A model generated the notes under the pieces. The model saw only the letters and a program-made list of their open reading frames with translations. It was not told where the DNA came from and ran no database searches. 64,000 bases of DNA, from assembly GCF_035582795.1 (NCBI RefSeq), contig NC_134367.1:1676501-1740500 (forward strand), given 5' to 3'. Positions 24,701 through 35,184 of this stretch are shown here, piece after piece (positions within the stretch are counted from its first letter, which is position 1; each line of letters begins with the position of its first letter). The DNA is from Mycteria americana (lineage: Eukaryota; Chordata; Aves; Ciconiiformes; Ciconiidae). The translations under genes were made by a program, and so were the position numbers.

Positions 24701-25028
24701 CTCAGCAGTAGGGTCAGGACCTCGGGGTTGGAAGGGGATGGGGGATCAGGCCCTGAGGATTAGCAGGAAAGCACCCAATATGGGGGTGGATTTGCTCTTC
24801 TTTTGCCATCTGACCGTCCCTGGTGAGGAGACTGCTCAGCTCGCTGGGTCCTGGAGCTCTTCCACCCATGACATCTCTAAAGGGGCCAAGCAGGCAGTGG
24901 GGAGGGCCGGTTGGGCTATCCTAGAAGCCAACAGGGTCCTCCACAAATTATCTACTGACTTATCCCTGCTCGTTGACCCCAACTCAGTCCATTCTCACAG
25001 ACCCCATGCTGTCCTCCCTCACCCAGCC
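18716..25028. other. Gene-poor stretch; CpG-rich around 21.0-21.8 kb
   Basis: No recognisable exon was found on either strand. 21040-21800 is very GC- and CpG-rich (with a NotI-type GCGGCCGC), so it may be a CpG-island promoter, for example a distal start for PTK2B. I could not tie it to a transcript. Long frames here (such as 20426-21847 minus) show no domain. Confidence 0.4.
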
Positions 25029-25941
25029 CAGCCATCACCCTCCTGGTGCCTTGGTCCAGACACGATGGGTTCGCTCAGCCCAGCAGAGCTGAGATCCTGC
25101 CAGGGGCTTGGAGCAACCTCAAAGCCCTTCCCCGACACCCCCTTTGGAGGATGCCTTTCGGTTCTACCTGGCTCCTCTCCCAGGGAAAATAAGTGCCCTC
25201 TGAAAGGGGCTCCCTGGGGTCCAGGCTGGACGTGAAGCAGCTGATGCAGACCTGGAGAGGCAGGACTGTGCCGGGGTGGGGGACCTGCTCCCCCAGCCCT
25301 GAGATGACGGTGATGGATGAGTCTGAGATGACCATGTCTGGCCACCTCAGGGCAGCAGGACAACCCCTCCTCCTCCATCCGGACCTACTGGTGGTCACCA
25401 CTGCAGGGTTGGAAGGGTGGTGGCCATGAAGCGCAGAGGACGAGATCTCCGGCTTCAGCATGCCTGGGCATCCGCCCGCCTCCGGGCTGCGGGAACTGGT
25501 GGCATTGCCTGTGCTGTTGCCATGGGGTTGCCATGGTATTTGTGTCTGCGGTTGCCATGGAGACAGGAGGAGGCCGGGAGTGGGGGGCTGCTGCCAGGGC
25601 TGCCAGGATATCCCCCAGGCCCCACACGGAGGAGTTACAGACCTGACTGACCTGTGGTTCCCCAGGTCCTCCTTCTTGAAGATGAGAGTGACGTTACCTT
25701 TCCAGGGAATCGAACCTCCCTGCTGGAGTCTGCTACAAGCGGGTCTGCTGGCTGCGTGTCCTCTCTCCTTCCTGGGTGGGTGGGAGAGGAGCCAGGCAGA
25801 ACCGAAAGGCATCCTCCAAAGGGGGGTGTCAGGGAAGGGCTTTGGGGTTGCTCCAAGCCCCTGGCAGGATCTCAGCTCTGCTGGGCTGAGTGAACTCATC
25901 GTAGCTGAACCGAAACACCAGGAGGGGGGTGGCTGGGCAAG
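25029..25941. repeat. Inverted repeat, arms ~160 bp with ~590-bp spacer
   Basis: The left arm (about 25029-25190) contains CTGCCAGGGGCTTGGAGCAA and GGAGGATGCCTTTCGGTT. The right arm (about 25783-25941) carries the reverse complements, including AACCGAAAGGCATCCTCC and TTGCTCCAAGCCCCTGGCAG. Similarity is high but imperfect. The right arm abuts a CR1 element. Confidence 0.85.
25516..25564. promoter_or_regulatory. Cluster of three X-box-like motifs
   Basis: GTTGCCATGG occurs three times within 45 bp (25516, 25527, 25551). The last copy, GTTGCCATGGAGAC, is one base from the palindromic RFX consensus GTTGCCATGGAAAC. The cluster lies inside the spacer of the inverted repeat at 25.0-25.9 kb. Confidence 0.45.
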
Positions 25942-25944
25942 GGA

Positions 25945-28245
25945 CTTCCTGGGTGAACACTTCCAGGGATGGGGCATCCACAGCTTATCTGGGCAATCTG
26001 TTCCCATGTCTCACCACCTTCATAAAGAACTTCTTCGTTATTGCCAATCTAACCCTACCCTCTTCCAGTTTAAAACCGTTGCCCCTTGTCCTGTCACTAC
26101 AGGCCCTGGTAAAAAGTCTTTCTCCATCTTTCTTATAAGCTCCCTTTACATATTGAAATATACGGACCACAGTAAGGTCTCCCTGGAGCTTCCTCTTCTC
26201 CAGGCTGAACAACTCCAACTCTCTCAGCCTTTCTCCATAGCAGAGGGATTCCAGCTCTCTGACCATTTTCATGACTTCCTCTAGACCTGCTCTAACAGGT
26301 CCATGTCTTTCCTGTGCTGAGGACCCCAGAGCTGGACGCAGACCCCAGCTGGGGTCTCACCAGAGCAGAGTCGAGGGGCAGAATCCCCTCCCTCAACCTG
26401 CTGGCCACGCTTCTTTTGATGAAGCCCAGGATACAGTTGGCTTTCTGGACTGCAAGTGCACATTGCTGGCTCATGTCCCGTTTTTTGTCCACCAGTATCC
26501 CCAAGTCCTTCTCTGCAGGGCTGCTCTCAATCCACCCATCCCCCAGTCTGTGCAGGTACTGGGGATTGCCCCAAGCCCTGTACGGGACCTTGCACTTGGC
26601 CTTGTTGAACTTCATGCAGTTCACATGGGCCCACTTCTCCAGGCTGTCCAGGTCCCTCTGGTTGGCATTCCATCCCTCAGGAGTGTCAACCGCACCACTC
26701 AGCTTGGTGTCACCTGCAAACTTGCTGCGGGTGTACTCAGTCTCACTGTCTATGTCATTGATGAAGATATCAAACAATATCAGTCCCACTACGGACCCAG
26801 GAGGGACACACTCGTCATTGACCTCCATTTGGACATAGAGCCGTTGACCGCAACTCTTTGGATGTGGCCATCCAGCCAATTCCTTATCCGCTGAATAGTC
26901 CATCCATCAAACCCGTATCTCTCCAATTTAGAGACAAGGATGTTGTGTGGGACCATGTCAAAGACCTTGCAGAAGTCAAGAGAAATGACATCAGTTGCTC
27001 TTCCCTTATCCACCAATGCAGTCACTCCATCGTAAAAGGCCACCAGATTAGTCAGGCACAATGTGCCCTTGGTGAAGCCACGTTGGCTGTCTCTAACCAA
27101 CTCCCTGTCTTCCATATGCCTTGACACATTTTCCAGGAGGATCTGCTCCATGATCTGACCAGGCACAGAAGTGAGCCTGACTGGTTGGTAGTTCCCAGGG
27201 TCCTCCTTTTTACCCTTTTTAAAAATGGGCGCAATGTTTCCCTTTTTCCAGTCGCTGGGGACTTCGCCTGACTGCCAGGACTTTTCAAAGGCAATGGAGA
27301 CCGGCTTAGTGACTACATCTGCCAGTTCCCTCAGCACCCTGGGGTGCACGTCTTCAGGTCCTGTGGACTTGCGTATGTTCATGTTCCTCAGATGGTCTCA
27401 AACCTGATCTTCTCCTATGATGGGGGGGACTTCATTCCTCCAGTCCCTGCCTTGAGATTCAGGGCATTGAGAGATGTGGGAAGAGCAATTGCCATGGAAA
27501 ACTGAGGCAACAAAGTTGTTGAGGACCTCAGCCTGCTCCAGGTCAGTTGTCACCAGATCCCATCTCATTTATTGGTGGGGTGCCATTTCTTTTCATTTTC
27601 TGACTATCATACCTATAGAAGCCCTTCTTATTTTTCTGCACATCCCTTGCCAAATTGAGCTCCAGCTGTGCCTTAGCCTTCCTGATCCCATCCCTACACT
27701 CCCGGGCAGTATGCCCATATATGTACCCCTGCTTCCACTGCCTATGCATTTTTTGACCAGGAGGTCCCTACTCAGCCATGCTGGTCTCCCGCCTTCCTTA
27801 CCTGATTCCTTGCACATGGCAATCGATAGTTCTTGTGCTCTAAGAAAAAAGTCTTTAAAGAGCTGCCAGCTCTCTTCTGCTCCTTTATCCCTCAGGGCAG
27901 TTCCCCAGCAGGTCCCATCCACCAGTTCCTTAACCAAAAGTTCACTTTCCTCAGGTTTTGGCTTTTGACTATACTTTTCACCTGACCTATATCCCTCCAG
28001 ATCATGAATTCCACCAGGGCTTGATCACTGCAGCCCAGGCTGCCACCAATTTTGACCTCTCCAATGCATTCCTCTGCGTTTGTGAGCCACAGGTCCAGTA
28101 ATGCATCTCCTCTGGTTGGGCTTTCTATCACCTGGATTAGGAAGTTATTGTTAATGCTCACCAAGTGTCTACTAGACTGCTTCAACCTTTCTGGGCCACT
28201 TTTTCAGCAGATGTCCAGCAGAAGTCCCCTAGCAGGATCAGGTGA
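25945..28245 (-). mobile_element. CR1 LINE, long copy with decayed ORF2 (antisense)
   Basis: This 2.3-kb CR1 retrotransposon lies in minus orientation. The end of the endonuclease domain is at about 27890-28240 (segment DALLDLWLTNAEECIG). The linker is at about 27590-27940 (RRPAWLS-like block). Reverse transcriptase runs over 26290-27380, with [34 protein letters not shown] and a [18 protein letters not shown] block. Frameshifts break it into several pieces, so it is not autonomous. The usual 3' terminal repeat is missing at 25945 and the 5' end stops at about 28245, exactly where an inverted gene fragment begins. Confidence 0.93.
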
Positions 28246-28592
28246 AGGGAAGCAAGAGCTGGGGCTGCATCACTGGAGGCTTGGGATCACTCCCGAAAGG
28301 CTCATTAGAGGGACATTCAGAAACAAGGACGAAACAGGGACCTGGGATGGAGCAGCTGAGGACAGCTGAGGACACGTCAGTGTGCCCGGGGTGGGGACAA
28401 GGCAGAGAGTGGTCCCAAAGTCTTTCCCCCCTTGCCAGCACCATCCCGGACACCCTCGTAGCCCTGGAGGTCACTGCCCCCCATTCATGCAATAACTGAA
28501 GAGCTCTTGGGGATGTTTTTAGGATGATAATGTTTTAATCTATCAATAAAGGTTGGGTTTCACTGCCAGGTTCTCCACCAAAGTCTCGCATT
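28246..28592 (-). pseudogene. Inverted copy of the 3' end of the 30-34 kb gene
   Basis: Read on the minus strand this matches about 33825-34175, the terminal exon and 3' flank of the membrane-protein gene. Shared words include AACATCCCC, GAGCTCTTCAGTTATTG, CCTCCAGGGCTACGAGGGTG, TCCTTGTTTCTGAATGTCCC and GATGCAGCCCCAGCTCTTGC. The gene's AATAAA is not conserved here. The fragment ends where the CR1 at 25945-28245 begins. I read it as the tail of an inverted, truncated paralogue. Confidence 0.75.
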
Positions 28593-29277
28593 AGTGGGGA
28601 GAGGGCTCGTCACTGGCTGGTTTTCAAGACGAGCCCTTTCTTCCTTCCCTCTGTCTGCCCCGCTGCTTCCCAGTCCCAGCCGCTTTTCCCGCTGCCTCTC
28701 CCCAGTTCCCGTGCCCTGGGCAGCAGCGTGTGGCACAGACGAGCCCTGCCAGCCTCTGCGGCCCCGTGAGCTCCTGTGCAGGTACCGGAGCTCTGTGCCA
28801 GGCGACATCCCCCTCAGTGACACCGTGTTGACACGATGCCTGTACCCCGACTGACATGCCCTGAAGGACGCTGCTGCCCGTGGAGGGGAGCCCAAGCAGG
28901 AGCCATCTTCTGGCAGGAACCGCAGCCCCTGGGAAAAACCCATGTTGGAGCAGTCTGGGAAGGGCTGTATCCCTTTGGTGGGACCCCGCGCTGGAGCAGG
29001 GGAGCAGCGGCACAGACAAAGTCTTAGGGACCGACTGCAGCCCCCAGCCCCATCCCTCCTTGCCCCTTGGGGGAGAGGTGGTCAAAGAGTTGGGAACGGA
29101 GGAGCCAAGCTGGACCTGGCAAGAAGACGGACTGAGGGGAAGGTGTTTTTACCTTTGGTTTTGTTTCTTACTCTCCTACTCTCTTTTTCATTGGCAACGA
29201 ATGAAGTTAATCTTCCCCAAGCTGAGTCTCTGTTGCCTGTGATGGGAGTTAGTTGAGGTCTCGCAGACTCAAACAAT

Positions 29278-29415
29278 CACAGAATGGTTTGGGTTGGAAG
29301 AGATTTTTGAAGATCACCTAGTCCAACCCCCATGCCCTGTGCAGGGACATCATCCACTAGGTCAGGTTGCTCAAGGTCTCATCCGGCCTGACCCTGAACA
29401 CTTCCAGGGATGGGG
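29278..29415 (-). mobile_element. CR1 3' terminal fragment (antisense)
   Basis: The segment begins AATCACAGAATGGTTTGGGT and continues through the CR1 3' untranslated region to GAACACTTCCAGGGATGGGG. It then breaks off into a gene-tail copy. The break point is the same CR1 block that starts the long copy at 25945, so the two may be parts of one split element. Confidence 0.8.
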
Positions 29416-29606
29416 CATTGCTGGTCCAAACTGAAAACCAAAGTGCGGAGGAGCGTTGGGGGCGAGCAGGGCCAGCAGAGAGCTCGGCACCTGCAGGCAG
29501 GGTGGCAGGGGACCGGCCACTGCCACCTGATGCCCGGTTTAAGGTCCATGCACTGTTCCACGCCATGGCAATGGAAGCATAGGGAGCACCGGCAAGAAAA
29601 GGCACC
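29416..29606 (+). pseudogene. Direct copy of the C-terminal coding end of the 30-34 kb gene
   Basis: The sequence translates into the same C-terminus as the gene downstream, keeping the frame and ending RFKVHALFHAMAMEA followed by a stop. The intact gene ends RFKAEALFHAMAMEA. Similarity continues past the stop (GGAGCACCGGCAAGAAAAG) and ends precisely at the position of the gene's candidate splice donor. Upstream it is cut by a CR1 fragment, so no full gene remains. Confidence 0.75.
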
Positions 29607-30109
29607 ATGACAGCTCCTACGCGTGGATGGGAATATCGTTGAGAAACCCTTGAGGTGAGCTGGCCCAACCTACTCCCCATCCTTCCCCCTCGCTTTCCCT
29701 GCCTCCCTGCAGCCACACAAACACCCCAAGGGGGTGTCCCAGGGCCCTGGCCAGCATCCCTGGTGCAACAGAGAGGACGAGAGCCCACCAGGGTGTCCCT
29801 GGCTGGTGAGAACCCATCAGCCCCTGGGGATGGGAGTGGGGGGCTGCTGCCAGGGCCACCAGCAGGTCCCCCAAGCCCCACGGGGTGCCAGAGCAGCCCT
29901 GGTGCCACCTGGACCAGGTAGCCATCACAGTGGCCCATCCTGGCCGAGGGGTGGAGGTGGGTGGCCCAGAGGGACCTTCCCTGCCTGCTCCCCCGCAGGC
30001 CCTGGGCTATGTCCTGCAGTGCATTGTCCCCCAAACCCTCACACAGGGGCTCTCTGGGCGTGGCTGCTCCCCGATGGCTTCACAATGTCCTGTGCCAGCT
30101 CAGCCCTGG

Positions 30110-30123
30110 GTCGCCGTGGCAGC
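30110..30123. promoter_or_regulatory. X-box-like motif upstream of the unrecognised gene
   Basis: GTCGCCGTGGCAGC fits the X-box GTNRCC-N2-RGYAAC with one mismatch. It lies about 290 bp upstream of the chosen start codon and less than 200 bp upstream of a candidate noncoding exon ending at 30293. Confidence 0.35.
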
Positions 30124-30402
30124 CATTGTGTGTCGACACCATGTCACCATTGCATCACAAACGTGGCCCTTAAAGTAGTGGCTTTCGGGGAGGCTGGGGT
30201 GTCACTTTGGCTGTGTGCGAGCCAGTGAGCAAGCGAGCAGCTGGCATGAGTGTGCCAAACCCATCAGAGATGGGAGAAAAAGCAAACAAGCAGGTAGGAG
30301 CGGGGTGCTTCGGTGTCACCGCAACCTCTCCTCTCCTCCCCTCAGGGGATCTCGCCGGGTTTCTGGGCCTCCCCAGCTGACCCCTTTGCACGTCCCCTCG
30401 CC

Positions 30403-32666
30403 ATGCAGAACGTCTGGAGGAGAGGCTGGAACTCCCTGTGCGAGATGGAGGAGTGGAAGCTGACGGCGCTCATCTACTGCTCAAGCCTGAGCGTTTGGGG
30501 CCTCTGCGCGCTGGTGCTGCCCTGCACCCCCAGCTTGTTGGCCATCCTGGGTGTGAGCATCTTCACGACCTGGTGGCCCAACAGCAATACCAAGGTAGGT
30601 GTCCGTCTTGGCATCGCCCCAAACACTCCCTGGGCAGGGGTTAGCCCGGGGCAGAGCCCATGCGTGGGGTGCTCGGGAGGGGCCCCATTTGGGAGGGAGC
30701 AGAGAACAGTGGCCGTTGCCCACCCAGCCAGGCCCCTGCTCAGGCACCAGGCTTGGGGCCAGGGACACCCCTGTCCCTGTAACTCCCGTTCCCCTTCCCA
30801 GGGTCCTTGTTTCCTGGGCAGGGGCCCTCCTGGCTGAGGGGAGACACCCCGCACTAACTTTCTGGGCTTGCTTTCTGGGGACAGGGGACCTCTGTGAGGA
30901 AGAGCTCACGCAGAAGCAGGAGGAAGAACCCAAGAGGTGAGCAGCCCCGTCCCAGGGCTGTGCCGGGCTCCGCAGCGGCTCCCGGCCGAGAGACGCCATT
31001 GCAGCTGGAGCCCCCGCGACGGCCGCCCTTGCTCACTCTTCCTCTGCCTCCTCCCCCAGCAGCCTCCGTCCCCTGGGAAGGTGTGGAGGGGTCTGCAGAG
31101 AGCCTCAAGGCAGGGTAAGGAGAGCCGTTCCCTGCAGGGGGGCAGCCCCCTCGGGGAGCCCCTGGCTGGGGAACCCCACTCGTGGGTCCCTCGGCCCCGT
31201 GCAGCTGCCCCGTCACCCTGGGGAGGCTGCGGGTGGACGAGAGCAGGATCCGGCACAGAGCCAGGGCCCGGGGTCAGCCCTGATGCCCTGAGGAAGCCCA
31301 GGAAGGGATGGGGTTGGGGGGCGAGGGAAGGGGGGGATGGCTCGGGGAGGGCCAGGGCAAACCCCTGCGGGGATGGCAGGTTTGCAGGGCAATGCCCTCT
31401 GCTGACACCCACCGTACCCCCTCCCACAGAGCCCAGCGGTGGCCCCAGCAGTGGCCCCTCTCTGTCCTCAGCCCCTGGCCTGGGCTGGCCCTTCTCTCCT
31501 CGGCCTGGAAGGCACCCGCAGTCGGTCAGGAGAAGACAGAGAGGGTGCTGGGTCTCGCCTGTCCCACAGCAGCCCCCGGTATTTCCCCCTGCAGGTGGGG
31601 GAAGCCCCATGGAGGAGAATGGCGGGAAAGCAGCTGCAGAGGGGAAGCAGCTTCTGCAAGGGAGCTCCCCCAGGAGACTGGAGACGTGGATCAAGGTGGA
31701 AATGTCCGTGCTGACACCAGCTCAGAGCTCCTCAGGAACCAGCCCTCCATCACCAACATGGAGGAGCTCACCCGATCCCTCATGGAGTCCCTGGACGTCA
31801 CCCAAATCTGCCTCGACCTGCTGGGAAAGCTGAAGGAGACTCAGCCTAGCACTGCTCCAGTCCTGTGCAGAGACGTGAGGAAAGAATACCTCGTCTGCCC
31901 GCAGTGCCGTCGATGCCTCGTGGGCAGCTGTCCGCACTACAGCGAGCCCATGGCAGAACAGGACCTGCCCATGCTGGCGGCCTTCCTCCACACCGTGGAC
32001 ATCCTGGTGCACGAGGAGGACCTGCAGCTGGAAGTGGGGCTGGGCTTTGAGCTGGCCAGGGGTGGGGAGCCGGGCTATGTGTGGGAGATAACCCAGCAGC
32101 TCCCCGAAATAGCCCCGGAGAGATGCTGCGAGGACTGCAAGGCGCCTCTGCCCAGGAGCCCTGGGGAGAGCGAGGGCTCGCAGCCATTCTTCCCCGTCCT
32201 CAGGGCCCAGGGAACAGCGACGGGAGCGATGAGAGTGGCCAGGCAGGACGCAAGGGCTCCTCCTGCAAGGCAGGCGGGGACCCAAGGCCGCGACAGCAGC
32301 GGTGCAGAGCTGCCGCCAGCCGGGCAGGGGGAGTCTGTCCCCAGCCTGGCCCCCACGCAGCCCCTGCCCCCATGGGCACAGCCCCCCTCCCCGACGGCCC
32401 TGGACCGGCTGCGCAGAGTTGGGATGAAGCCCCTGCCGTGGGTGGGGTACAAGGGCCTGGGGCAGGGGCTCGGTCTGCAGCGCATCTCCCAGGCCTGGTG
32501 CAAACTGAAGACCAGGGTGCAGAGCGGCGTCGGGGCCAAGTGGGACTGGCTGTGGGAAGCGGAGAGCTCGGCACCCGACGGCACCAGGGAAGAGGACCGG
32601 ACGCTGCCGTTCGATCTGCGCTTTAAGGCCGAAGCGCTCTTCCACGCCATGGCGATGGAGGCGTAA
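30403..32666 (+). CDS. Unrecognised gene: predicted single-pass membrane protein with CxxC motif
   Basis: I do not recognise this gene. The model is 30403-30594, 30885-30936, 31060-31114 and 31430-32666. All junctions are GT-AG with consistent phase, giving about 511 codons. A noncoding exon probably ends at 30293 and rejoins at 30346. Exon 1 (64 residues) has a membrane segment at about residues 21-55 (TALIYCSSLSVWGLCALVLP and onward). The short second exon is very basic (RKSSRRSRRKNPR). The long last exon includes PSITNMEELTRSLMESL, then VCPQCRRCLVGSCPHYSE, a CxxC-type knuckle, then a helical HTVDILVHEEDLQLEVGLGF block, a proline-rich linker and the tail RFKAEALFHAMAMEA. A short N-terminus, one membrane span, a basic exon and a long low-complexity last exon recall the SPATA31/FAM205 sperm-protein layout, but I cannot show homology. 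The last exon could be split near 31594, where there is another acceptor-like site. Confidence 0.6.
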
Positions 32667-33539
32667 GGAGCACCGGCAAGAAAAGGTGGGCGTGGGAGGA
32701 GCGTGGGCAGGGCGAGCACAGCATGGGAGGACGGGGACGGGACTGGGCTGTCTTGTGCAGCCGTCGAAGCTGTGTTGTTGGGGAGGTGTTTCTGTAGGAG
32801 GAGATAGCGTGGTCTGGGAGCGTTGGGGTGAGGGTGAGAGATGTGATGGCCTCTCGTTGATTTTTGTGTTGGACGGGGCTGTTAAACAGGAGCGGGACTG
32901 GCACCACGTTCCCCGCGAGGTGTGGTCCCTTTGGCCCCCGTGGAGATGTTCCCGCAGATAGCCACGTGGCTTCTGTGTGCACTGAGCCAGCTGACCACCA
33001 AGCTGCTCGGCTGCCCCTCTCTGTGGGGCCAGAGGCTGTTGGTTTTTTGGCGGATGGTCACGGCAGTTAGGAGAGGCCCCCCATTGCCCTCCCCCACTGC
33101 CCTCCACCAGCAAGGGGCCCCTGCTGGGCTCTGCTGGGAAGGGCACTCGGGGCCTGTGGGGGTCCTGGCAGCGGGCAGATGTCCCTGGCTAAGCCGGTGC
33201 TTCCCGTGCACACACGGGACTGCTGGGAGGGAAAGCACGCGGAGGGGCAGGATGGGGCCCAGAGGCAGAGAGAGGTGCAGGACCCTGGTGCGTGGAAGAG
33301 GCCGAGGGAGGTGTGTGTCCTGCGGGGCTTGTGGAGGGCAAGGGGAAATGCCAGGGATGCCCAGGAGGTGCCCGCTGCTCACACAGCCCGAAGCCCCTTT
33401 GCTCAGAGACCCCCTTTGGGCCCCAGGGCCCCCCTTTGCCCCCAGCCTGGGCCTCTGCGGGGCCTCCCCGCCCCAGGGGTTCCTGCTCGCGGACAAGTGG
33501 AGCCCTGGGGTCCCTCCTCATCTCCTTTCTCTCTCCTAG

Positions 33540-33890
33540 GGTGGCCAAGAAGAGACTACCAGGCAGGACCACCCCTAGTGCAGCCTGCAGACGACGGGGA
33601 GAAGTGACCGGGGCTTCCCTGCCCAGCAGCAGCCCCGCAGTCCTGCTGGTGGCTGCCCCAAGACCTGTCGAAATACCAGGCGAGGTCCTGCCAGCCTCCC
33701 CGTCAGCTGCCCCCTGCACGGGACACGTGTCTGTTCTGGGGCCAGCCAGACCCAGCGAGACGGCCACGTGGACCTCAGCAAGGAAGTCCACGAGCAGCTC
33801 TGTGCGCTCCTCCCAGCAACACCAGACCTTGGCGGAGAACTCGGCAGTGAAACTAAGCCTGTATTGGAATAAAACTGCAGCATCCTTAAA
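33540..33890 (+). other. Probable terminal exon of the unrecognised gene
   Basis: A pyrimidine-rich acceptor (CTTTCTCTCTCCTAG) at 33539 could join a donor just after the stop codon (AAAAG/GTGGGC at about 32686). That would make this a 3' untranslated exon; if the stop is skipped in another isoform it could instead be coding. It ends with AATAAA at 33868. Its 3' part is repeated in inverted orientation at 28246-28592. Confidence 0.45.
33868..33873 (+). terminator. Polyadenylation signal AATAAA
   Basis: This is a canonical hexamer at the end of the candidate terminal exon of the unrecognised gene. Confidence 0.5.
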
Positions 33891-34332
33891 ACATCCCCGA
33901 GAGCTCTTCAGTTATTGAATGAATGGGGGGGCAGCGACCTCCAGGGCTACGAGGGTGTCGGGGACAGTGCTGGCAGGGGGCACAGGCATTGGGGCCACTC
34001 TGTGCCTCGTCCCCACCCTTGCAGGGCTGCTGCGTCCCCAGCTGCTCCATCCCAGGCCCCTGCTTCATCCTTGTTTCTGAATGTCCCTCCAAGGAGCCTT
34101 TCGGGAGCGCTGCCACGGCTCCAGCGATGCAGCCCCAGCTCTTGCTCCGCTTCCCCTGGGGCCGGGGGCTGAGCTCCCCAGGAGGGCACCTGCCATGGCC
34201 ACAGTGGGCAAAGGGCTCTGAGACCCCCAGCCTGGGTGCCCCACAGTAGCCAGCTGGGCACCTCTACCAGCCCCGCTGAGGGATGCACAGCCTCGGCATC
34301 CACGCCATCCTCCAGCCCCACTTCTTAACCAG

Positions 34333-35040
34333 GCCTTAACAAGGCCAAGTGCAAGGTCCTGCACTTGGGCCACAGCAACCCCATGCAACGCTGCAGGCTT
34401 GGGGAAGAGTGGCTGGAAAGCTGCCTGGTGGAAAAGGACCTGGGCGTGTTGGTCGACAGCCACCTGAATATGAGCCAGCAGTGTGCCCAGGTGGCCAAGA
34501 AAGCCAATGGCATCCTGGCTTGTATCAAAAATAGCGTGGCCAGCAGGACTGGGGCAGTGATCGTCCCCTGTACCCGGCACTGGTGAGGCTGCACCTCGAA
34601 TGCTGTGTTCAGTGTTGGGCCCCTCACTCCCAGAGAGACATGGAGGGGCTGGAGCGTGTCCAGAGAAGGGCAACGGAGCTGGGGAAGGGTCTGGAGCACA
34701 AGGCTGATGGGGAGCGGCTGAGGGACCTGGGGTTGTTGAGCCTGGAGAAGAGGAGGCTGAGGGGAGACCTCATCGCTCTCTACAGCTGCCTGAAAGGAGG
34801 GTGTAGAGAGGTGGGGTCGGTCTCTTCTCCCAGGTAACAAGTGACAGGACGAGAGGAAATAGCCTCAAGTTGCGCCAGGGGAGGTTTAGACTGGATATTA
34901 GGAAATTTTACTTCACCGAAAGGGTCGTCAAGCACTGGAACAGGCTGCCCAGGGAAGTGGTGGAGTCCCCATCCCTGGGGGTATTTAAAAGCCGTTTGGA
35001 TGAGGTGCTTAGGGACATGGTGTAGTGTGAGTCTGTGATT
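34333..35040 (+). mobile_element. CR1 LINE fragment (sense)
   Basis: This is the C-terminal part of CR1 ORF2 ([20 protein letters not shown], then [19 protein letters not shown]) plus the start of the 3' untranslated region. It breaks off around 35025-35040 without the usual 3' terminal block. A one-base deletion near 34565 breaks the frame. It lies about 200 bp upstream of the DRC1 promoter. Confidence 0.92.
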
Positions 35041-35184
35041 CTCTGGACTGAAGCCACGGATGGGACCCCCAGAGGAGGAAGGCAAAAGAGGAGGCCCAGC
35101 CAGGACCAGCAGTGCGGCGCAGGGGACGCAGGCCCTCAGCAGTATCTCGCAGTACCCCCTGGCCATTTTGCAGCACCAGTAATT

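Noticed and set aside
26271-26894. Plus-strand frames over the CR1 at 26-27 kb
   Set aside because: They are antisense to the CR1 reverse-transcriptase ORF.
31722-33146. 474-codon minus-strand frame
   Set aside because: It is the antisense shadow of the long exon of the unrecognised gene, whose plus-strand text is more protein-like and splices in phase.
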